26,071 nt of DNA from a virus: the IMG/VR virus record IMGVR_UViG_3300043464_000804, positions 1 to 26,071 of that record; one strand, 5' to 3'. The notes under the pieces are model-generated. The model saw only the letters and a list, made by a program, of their open reading frames with translations, was not told the DNA's origin and searched no databases. Positions 20,233-26,071 of this stretch are shown piece by piece (positions within the stretch are counted from its first letter, which is position 1; each line of letters starts with the position of its first letter). A program made the position numbers and the translations under genes.

Positions 20233-22188
20233 ATGGATAGGTGGCAAACATACCCTGTTGAGTTTCGTGGCGGCTTGGTAACAAGCCTATCGCCGCTTCA
20301 ACAGGGCATTCAAGAACCCGGCAGTGCCCGTGTTTTGCGTAACTATGAACCATCTGTTGACGGTGGGTATAGGCGTATTTTAGGATGTCAGAAGTTTGAT
20401 ACAGCAGTAGTTCCTTATTACGGAAATGCTGTTGTTCAAGGAGGCGGGCAAACAGGAACAACGCTGTTGCTTGCTGGTGTTACAGCACCACCTGTTGTAG
20501 GCAGCACCATTACCATTGGTGCCAACACCTACACCATTGCTTCTGGTGGTGTTAGCTATAACAGCACGTTGCAGTCGTTGACGCTCACTCTGACATCATC
20601 TTTGGTGTCTAGTCCTGCTGACGGCGCTGCTGTTACGTTCAGTAATAACAATAGTCTCATTACAGGCGTTGCAGCATGGGATGGCTCTGTCGTTGCTGTA
20701 AGAAGCAGCGATGTTTATAAAAGCACTGGTAGCGGATATACACGAATAAATGTTCCTTCACATGGCACTGTATTAGTAAATGGTGGTTCTCAAACAGGCT
20801 CGTCGCTGGCTGTCGATGGTTTGACATCAGTGCCGCAAATTGGGGATACATTCACCATTGCTGGTGTCAATCTAACATACATCATCACTGCATTGCCAAC
20901 TGTCACTGCTGGTGGCGCTACGTTGGCAATATCGCCTACGCTTAATAGTAGCCCTGCTGATAATGCTGTCATCACCTTTAGAAGCACTAAATTCACTACA
21001 GGCACCAAAGCTAGATTTGAACGCTATCGCATTGGTTCTACGGAGAAAATTGTTGGTGTTAATGGTGTTAGCTTTCCTTTTGTTTACGATAACACTACCT
21101 TTAAGAAGCTCACAACAGTGCCTGATATTGAAGGTGCTGAATATGTAGCTTGGTTTAAGAATAGTTTGTTCTTTGCTAAGGGAGATGCTGTTTACTTTTC
21201 TTCTCCGTTTTCCGATACAGACTTTAGCGCTGCTAGTGGTGGTGGTGTAATTAATGTTGGTGGAAACATAACAGGACTCGTTGTCTTTAGAGAACAACTC
21301 ATTATTTTCTGCGAACAGGCTATTAAGCGTATCACTGGGTCCACCATTGCAGACTATCAACTGCAGCCAATTACAGAAAAGATTGGATGTGTATCTCCTG
21401 ACACCATCAAAGAAGTTGGTGGGGATGTTATGTTCTTGGGACCTGATGGCTTGCGATTGTTGTCTGCCACAGATCGTATTGGCGACTTCGGTTTGGCTTC
21501 TGTATCTAATCGGATACAGACAGAACTAACACAGCTTATTAGAAGCAGCACCTCCTTTTCTTCTCTCACTATCAAATCTAAAAGTCAATATCGATTGTTT
21601 GGATATTCCGCTAATATCACTTCCGATAGTGCTAAGGGAATATTGGGAACACAGTTTTCTGATAGAGTGGAATGGGCAGAACTTAGAGGAATTAAAGCTT
21701 ATACAGCAGACAGCGACTATCATGAACGCGAAGAACTAATCATTTTTGCTAATAATGATGGATATGTTTATAAGCTTGAAGAAGGAAACACTTTTGATGG
21801 AGTCAACATCAAAGCTTCTTTCTACACTCCTTATTTGCCCATCAGCGATCCGCGAATTAGAAAGACTTTGTATAAGCTTTACACATACTTAGACCCTCAA
21901 GGAAGTGTAACCATTACCTTGAGCATGAAGCTTGACTTCGATGACAAAGGTAGTGTACAACCGGACGCTATTACGCTTTCTAACGCTACCAGTAATGTTG
22001 GTATTTTTGGAAATGCGTTGGCTAATTATGGCGCCGTTGTTTTTGGTGAGAAGCTATTGAGAGTGTTTGATTCTCAAATAGTTGGGAGTGGTTTCTCAGT
22101 TTCGTTGCAGTTTGAGAGCAATAGCAATGATCCTCCATACAGCTTTGACGCTGTTACAATTGAATACGCATCTCACGATAGGCGCTAA
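20233..22188 (+). CDS. Tail tubular protein B-like nozzle with two inserted domains
   Basis: A 651-residue protein. The start MDRWQTYPVEFRGGLVTSLSPLQQGIQEPGSARVLRNYEPSVDGGYRRILGCQKFD (about 1-56) matches gp12-like nozzle proteins. The region from about 255 to 530 reads as propeller blades, for example VYFSSPFSDTDFSAASGGGVINVGGNITGLVVFREQLIIFCEQAIKRITG. Two similar beta domains interrupt the first part: 70-136 (GGQTGTTLLLAGVT to SPADGAAVTF) and 184-249 (GGSQTGSSLAVDGLT to SPADNAVITF). It would form the tip of the short tail through which DNA passes. Confidence 0.78.
   Translation: MDRWQTYPVEFRGGLVTSLSPLQQGIQEPGSARVLRNYEPSVDGGYRRILGCQKFDTAVVPYYGNAVVQGGGQTGTTLLLAGVTAPPVVGSTITIGANTYTIASGGVSYNSTLQSLTLTLTSSLVSSPADGAAVTFSNNNSLITGVAAWDGSVVAVRSSDVYKSTGSGYTRINVPSHGTVLVNGGSQTGSSLAVDGLTSVPQIGDTFTIAGVNLTYIITALPTVTAGGATLAISPTLNSSPADNAVITFRSTKFTTGTKARFERYRIGSTEKIVGVNGVSFPFVYDNTTFKKLTTVPDIEGAEYVAWFKNSLFFAKGDAVYFSSPFSDTDFSAASGGGVINVGGNITGLVVFREQLIIFCEQAIKRITGSTIADYQLQPITEKIGCVSPDTIKEVGGDVMFLGPDGLRLLSATDRIGDFGLASVSNRIQTELTQLIRSSTSFSSLTIKSKSQYRLFGYSANITSDSAKGILGTQFSDRVEWAELRGIKAYTADSDYHEREELIIFANNDGYVYKLEEGNTFDGVNIKASFYTPYLPISDPRIRKTLYKLYTYLDPQGSVTITLSMKLDFDDKGSVQPDAITLSNATSNVGIFGNALANYGAVVFGEKLLRVFDSQIVGSGFSVSLQFESNSNDPPYSFDAVTIEYASHDRR
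20440..20979 (+). repeat. Two diverged copies of an inserted beta domain
   Basis: Coding segments 20440-20640 and 20782-20979 encode two versions of the same roughly 66-residue domain: GG-QTG start, VG-T/D-TITI centre, 'SPADxAxxTF' end. They share protein pattern more than DNA sequence, so the duplication is old. Domains of this pattern occur in other phage proteins, as I recall, and may bind a surface ligand. Confidence 0.65.
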
Positions 22189-22199
22189 AGGAAAAGTAC

Positions 22200-25100
22200 A
22201 TGGCTGGCTACATTAGGCAAGACACAACAAACAACATTGCTGACGGAAACGTCATCAATGCTTCAGACTTTGACAACGAATATAACGCTATTGAAGCAGC
22301 ATTTAATGCAACGACAGGGCATACTCATGACGGCACTGCTGCTGAAGGTGCTGCCATTACGAAGATTGGGCCTACGCAGGATGTTGTAGCTAGTGCGACA
22401 GCGTTGACGCCTAAGACGGATAACACTGTTGACTTGGGTAGCGCTGCGTTGGAGTACAAAGACTTGTACATTGACGGCACAGCCAACATTGACAGCCTTG
22501 TTGCCGACACTGCTGACATCAATGCAGGCACTATTGATGGTGTCACTATTGGCGGTGCTAGCGCTGGTGCTGCTACGTTCACCACTGTTGGGGCTACGAC
22601 AGGTAACATCACCACCGTCAATGCTACCACTGTTGACACCACCAACATCGAGGTAAGCAACGTCAAAGCCAAGGACGGCACTGCGTCAATTACGCTGGCT
22701 GACTCCACAGGCGTGGCTTCATTCTCGGCAGCACCTGTGTTGTCGGCCCTGACGGCCTCGCAGGCGGTGTTTACTGACGCCTCAAAGAACTTGGTGTCCA
22801 ACGCCATCACGGGCACGGGCAATGTGGTGATGTCCACCTCCCCCACGCTGGTGACGCCTATCCTTGGCACTCCCACCTCGGTCACGCTGACCAACGCCAC
22901 GGGGTTGCCTCTCTCGACGGGCGTTACGGGCACGCTTGCAACGACGAACGGCGGCACAGGGCTGACTTCGTTTACCTCCGGTGGGGTGGTGTATGCCTCC
23001 AGCACAAGTGCGCTGGCTACGGGGAGTGCGCTGACGTTTGATGGGACGAACTTTGCGGTTAGCGGTGTTGGAGTTTTTGGGGCCGGAACAACGAAGCTAC
23101 GAACCTATTCTGATAGCACATACAGCGGCATCTTCAATGGCGCATCCCTTACGGCAGCAGAGTCCATTTACATGGGCGCGGGGGCTCAGTTTTTTTATGT
23201 GGCGGGGGCCGAAGGCATGCGCCTGACCTCTACAGGTCTATCGCTGGTAAACAACCCGATCATCAACGCAGGCACCGCCAACGGCGTGGCTTACCTCAAC
23301 GGCAGCAAGGTGCTGACCACGGGGAGTGCGCTGACGTTTGATGGGACGAGCCTCGGCGTGGGGGCAGGAAAGTTACAGCTTAACTCCATTGGAGCCGCTA
23401 GGACAATATTCACCAATACTGTGGATGGTACAGATGATGGATACGTAATTATCACCCCCGGCAGTCTTGCAACAACGGCTAGGGGCGGCTATTTTGCAGT
23501 TGCAGGAAACGAAAACAGTACATTCAGCAATGGCGGTAATGCTGTTATAACGGCGGGAAATGTAGCCGGTGCAAAAGTAAAACTGCAATATAACGAATCA
23601 GACGTTGCAGTAGTCTCCGTTGACGGTCTAGAGGTCAAGCAAAGCCAACTGATCGGATATTCCTCATACGCAGGCATTGGCACCAACGGGCTGGCGGTAG
23701 CGGGCAACGTGGGGATTGGGACGAGTTCGCCGGGAGCGAAGTTGGATGTGTTTGGCAGTGGAAACATTGTCCGCTATGGCGACGGTACAAACACCTTTAA
23801 CGTGCGCTTCAAGGGTCCGAATAACTGGGACCAGCAACTAGATACCGCAGCCGATAAATTTAGTATTCGTCGCAACTCTGTGGACTTTGTAGTAGTTGAC
23901 TCCTCCGGCAACCTCGGGATTGGGACAAGTTCGCCTGCTGCAAAACTTGATGTAAACGGAAGCATTGCGATTCCAAATAGCACTCAGGCATATCAGATTA
24001 AAGATACTGGCGGCACAGGTCGATATGTCATGTATTACTCCGATGGTGTAAGCCCATCATCGGGAAATAATTTGCTAATCGGTAATACGCTAAATAACGC
24101 CGTAATTTTCTTTTCTAACAACACCGAACGCATGCGCCTCGACTCCTCCGGCAACCTCGGCTTGGGGGTGACGCCGAGTGCTTGGAGTGGGTATGGCGGT
24201 GTACTTGAACTAAAAGGCCAGGGTTTTGTAGGTAGCGCCACTGCCAATATGCAAGTTGGTGCTAATTTCTTTTTCAACGGCAGTAATTCAATTTACAAAA
24301 CTAGTGCTGCGGCTTCTTTTTATCAGCAAAATTCGGGTACGCACATTTGGTACACCGCCCCCTCCGGCACCGCAGGCAACGCGATCACGGGCGCAAATGC
24401 CTTTGTGCAGGTAATGACTGTCTCTTCCGACGGCACATTCCGAGTCAAGGGAGCAGGCACTGCTGGAAGCACGGATGCTTTCCAAGTGTCGGGTTCAGCG
24501 CCTGCGTCGGCGATGGTGCTGAATTCAAGTGGCAACGTGGGTATTGGTGTTACAAACCCTAGTGTTGCTCTTGTTGTTGCTTTTGCCACTGATGGAATTA
24601 TCGGTAATTATTTTTCCAGCACTGGAAATAACAGCAGAATCTCATTTAGCAATGCAGGCTTGTTAAACAACAACGTCAGCATTGGTTCCGCTTCTGATGC
24701 AATGGTAATGTACACGGGAGCCACAGAACGCGCCCGCATCACGAGCGGGGGGTTCCTTAAAGCGAGTAATGATGGGTCGTATGTTGGCAGCACCGGTTCT
24801 TACCACGAACTTCGGAATACCGGCGCAGGTGGTGATTGGACTGCGGTTGTTGCCAACGCTACCGGAACAGGAGCAAATGCGTACGGTATTCGCGTCGCAT
24901 ACACAGGAGCTGCTCCAAACGGAACTGGAAATTCTTTTTTGAGTTGTGATGACACAGGAGGAGTACGATTTGATGCACGCTCCAACGGTGGCCTTGCCAA
25001 CTACAGCGGTAACGACGTCAACCTTTCCGACCGCCGCGAGAAGACCAACTTCGCGCCTGCTAAGTCCTACCTCGACACCATCTGCGCCATCCCAGTTCAG

Positions 25101-25349
25101 ACGTTCAACTACATCGACCAATCGGAAGATGACCCCGGCTTGACGCTGGGTGTGGTGGCGCAGGACGTTCAAGCGGTCGCGCCTGAGTTGGTCATGGAGT
25201 CGAACTGGGGCACGGCAGAAGAGCCCAAGATGCGCCTGAGCATCTACCAGACCGACCTGCAATACGCGCTGATGAAGTGTGTGCAGGAACTCAAAGCCGA
25301 ACTTGATTTCGTCAAGGCGGAACTTGCAACCCTGAAAGGACAACCATGA
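22200..25349 (+). CDS. Tail fibre with C-terminal S74 self-cleaving chaperone
   Basis: A 1049-residue protein. The N-terminus MAGYIRQDTTNNIADGNVINASDFDNEYNAIEAAF is the virion-attachment end of many podovirus fibres. A long shaft follows with Ala/Thr/Gly-rich strands and collagen-free repeats such as GIGTSSPxAKLDV (around 502-516 and 574-588) and GSALTFDGT (twice). The last 107 residues are an intramolecular chaperone, peptidase S74: SDRREKTNF at 943-951, then VQTFNYID, LGVVAQDVQAVAPELV and a final coiled coil. Ser943 and Lys948 fit the Ser-Lys dyad of this family. The domain trimerises the fibre and then cuts itself off before Ser943. The mature fibre would bind the host. Confidence 0.88.
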   Translation: MAGYIRQDTTNNIADGNVINASDFDNEYNAIEAAFNATTGHTHDGTAAEGAAITKIGPTQDVVASATALTPKTDNTVDLGSAALEYKDLYIDGTANIDSLVADTADINAGTIDGVTIGGASAGAATFTTVGATTGNITTVNATTVDTTNIEVSNVKAKDGTASITLADSTGVASFSAAPVLSALTASQAVFTDASKNLVSNAITGTGNVVMSTSPTLVTPILGTPTSVTLTNATGLPLSTGVTGTLATTNGGTGLTSFTSGGVVYASSTSALATGSALTFDGTNFAVSGVGVFGAGTTKLRTYSDSTYSGIFNGASLTAAESIYMGAGAQFFYVAGAEGMRLTSTGLSLVNNPIINAGTANGVAYLNGSKVLTTGSALTFDGTSLGVGAGKLQLNSIGAARTIFTNTVDGTDDGYVIITPGSLATTARGGYFAVAGNENSTFSNGGNAVITAGNVAGAKVKLQYNESDVAVVSVDGLEVKQSQLIGYSSYAGIGTNGLAVAGNVGIGTSSPGAKLDVFGSGNIVRYGDGTNTFNVRFKGPNNWDQQLDTAADKFSIRRNSVDFVVVDSSGNLGIGTSSPAAKLDVNGSIAIPNSTQAYQIKDTGGTGRYVMYYSDGVSPSSGNNLLIGNTLNNAVIFFSNNTERMRLDSSGNLGLGVTPSAWSGYGGVLELKGQGFVGSATANMQVGANFFFNGSNSIYKTSAAASFYQQNSGTHIWYTAPSGTAGNAITGANAFVQVMTVSSDGTFRVKGAGTAGSTDAFQVSGSAPASAMVLNSSGNVGIGVTNPSVALVVAFATDGIIGNYFSSTGNNSRISFSNAGLLNNNVSIGSASDAMVMYTGATERARITSGGFLKASNDGSYVGSTGSYHELRNTGAGGDWTAVVANATGTGANAYGIRVAYTGAAPNGTGNSFLSCDDTGGVRFDARSNGGLANYSGNDVNLSDRREKTNFAPAKSYLDTICAIPVQTFNYIDQSEDDPGLTLGVVAQDVQAVAPELVMESNWGTAEEPKMRLSIYQTDLQYALMKCVQELKAELDFVKAELATLKGQP
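23019..23349 (+). repeat. 31-bp exact repeat, 300 bp apart, in the fibre gene
   Basis: The 31 bases at 23019-23049 recur exactly at 23319-23349, beginning acggggagtgcgctgacg and encoding GSALTFDGT. The offset is exactly 300 bp, so recombination between them would delete or duplicate 100 codons in frame. A 20-bp repeat, gactcctccggcaacctcgg, also occurs at 23898-23917 and 24141-24160. Confidence 0.9.
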
Positions 25350-25678
25350 CAACCTTCACTTGGATCATCGAATGGATGCAGTGCAAGCCCAATGAGGGCG
25401 ACAACACCGACGTAGTTGTCACTGCTGGCTGGCGCTGCAACGGCGCTGACGGCGACTACGCCTCTACGGTGTACGGCACCTGTTCATTCCCCGCGCCCGA
25501 GGGCTCCTTCACGCCCTATCCAGACCTGACGCAAGACATGGTGCTGGGCTGGTGCTGGGACAACGGCGTGAACAAGGACGCAACTGAGGCTGCGGTGCAG
25601 TCGCTGATCGCAAATCAGATCAACCCGCCCGTCGTGCAATTGCCGCTGCCATGGTCATCCGCCCCGCAAACGGCCTGA
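25346..25678 (+). CDS. DUF7936-like fibre-associated small protein
   Basis: A 110-residue protein whose ATG overlaps the fibre stop (ATGA). The sequence FTWIIEWMQCKPNEGDNTDVVVTAGWRCNGADGDYASTVYGTCSF, then FTPYPDLTQDMVLGWCWD and NPPVVQLPLPW, matches a small protein that I recall following S74 fibres in many phages (DUF7936 or a close family). Its role is not known; the position suggests fibre assembly or association. The region is G+C-rich. The next gene begins inside its last 28 bases. Confidence 0.65.
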   Translation: MTTFTWIIEWMQCKPNEGDNTDVVVTAGWRCNGADGDYASTVYGTCSFPAPEGSFTPYPDLTQDMVLGWCWDNGVNKDATEAAVQSLIANQINPPVVQLPLPWSSAPQTA

Positions 25679-25914
25679 TTGGCTGGACCCTGCGCCGCAC
25701 GGGCTTCGCGGGAGTAACGCTCCCGTGGGGCATCTACATCTTGCCCGAGCGCTTGCAAGACGAACGGCTCATCAAGCATGAACGCGAACACGCACGGCAG
25801 ATTGAAGAGCACGGTGTGATCGGGTTCTACGCACGGTATCTGTGGTTCACCCTCCGCCACGGCTATCGAAACAACCCCCTGGAGGAAAAAGCCCGAAAGG
25901 CAGAAGACAAATGA
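25651..25914 (+). CDS. Small HEXXH protein, possible metallopeptidase
   Basis: An 87-residue protein whose ATG lies inside the preceding gene. Residues 43-47 read HEREH, a HEXXH zinc-binding motif, followed by ARQIEEHG (48-55). GYRNNPLEEKAR (71-82) supplies a candidate third ligand, Glu78, in a gluzincin-like spacing. I recall similar small phage proteins with 'GYxxNPxE' ends, but without a proven function. There is no signal peptide; the N-terminus is moderately hydrophobic (GFAGVTLPWGIYILP). It might be a compact protease or a binding protein that kept the fold. The next gene overlaps its stop by ATGA. Confidence 0.6.
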   Translation: MVIRPANGLIGWTLRRTGFAGVTLPWGIYILPERLQDERLIKHEREHARQIEEHGVIGFYARYLWFTLRHGYRNNPLEEKARKAEDK

Positions 25915-26071
25915 ACGAACCCAAGATCACTCTCTCCGATCTGTCTGTCAACGACATGAACGTGCTGCTCGCCGGTTTGGGCAAGCTGCCGCTGGACGCT
26001 GCGTACCCTGTGTTCATGAAGGTCAAGGCGCAAGCTGAAGCGCAGATCACGGCACCCGAGCCCGCTGGCCT
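25911..26071 (+). CDS. Small helical phage protein, cut by window edge
   Basis: The frame opens at an ATG overlapping the previous stop (ATGA) and runs off the window with no stop; 53 codons are visible. The product begins MNEPKITLSDLSVNDMNVLL and continues AGLGKLPLDAAYPVFMKVKAQAEAQI. It resembles short phage proteins with an 'L..LP...A..V..K...Q' helical pattern. No function can be given. It is G+C-rich like the two genes before it. Confidence 0.55.
   Translation, partial: MNEPKITLSDLSVNDMNVLLAGLGKLPLDAAYPVFMKVKAQAEAQITAPEPAG

Overview
The window is a stretch of a tailed bacteriophage genome, most likely an uncultured aquatic podovirus-like member of the Caudoviricetes. All recognisable genes are on the + strand, tightly packed, often with ATGA or TAATG overlaps. 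The phage assignment rests on recognisable hallmark proteins: terminase large subunit with ATPase and nuclease motifs, portal, scaffold-like protein, major capsid protein, T7 gp11/gp12-like tail tube proteins, and a tail fibre ending in a peptidase S74 chaperone. No tape measure, tail sheath or major tail tube gene of a long-tailed phage is seen, which favours a short tail. The host cannot be read from the sequence; many proteins resemble families I associate with marine and freshwater viromes.

Layout. Positions 1-1200 hold no convincing gene. This region is packed with inverted repeats (about 25 stem-loops or palindromes), three 20-bp tandem repeats centred on TTGCGCAA, and two sigma70-like promoters; the better one (TTGACA, 17 bp, TAGAAT) points into the gene block. 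Positions 1201-4342 hold small genes: a hypothetical protein, a DUF6321-like basic protein, a coiled-coil membrane protein, two adjacent HNH endonucleases, a DUF5872-like protein, a lysine/glycine-rich protein, a small Cys-rich protein and a DUF6496-like 52-residue protein. Positions 4343-5940 encode two beta-rich probable virion proteins. Positions 5937-8168 form the packaging module: terminase small-subunit-like protein, a helix-turn-helix protein and the terminase large subunit. Positions 8212-13118 carry the portal, two accessory proteins and the scaffold.

The major capsid gene (13330-14400) and the small capsid-associated gene after it are bracketed by three intrinsic terminators, suggesting tuned high expression of capsid. 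Positions 14921-19510 encode small and large beta-rich virion proteins, including a 407-residue protein with twelve 23-residue repeats. Positions 19510-25349 encode the tail: a gp11-like adaptor, a gp12-like nozzle protein with two copies of an inserted beta domain, and a 1049-residue self-processing fibre. The end of the window has a fibre-associated small protein, a small HEXXH protein (possible metallopeptidase) and the start of another small gene cut off by the window edge.

The least explained parts are the palindrome-rich left region, the cassette of tiny basic proteins, the split HTH/terminase arrangement and the HEXXH miniprotein. Domain names come from memory of family motifs, not from a search.
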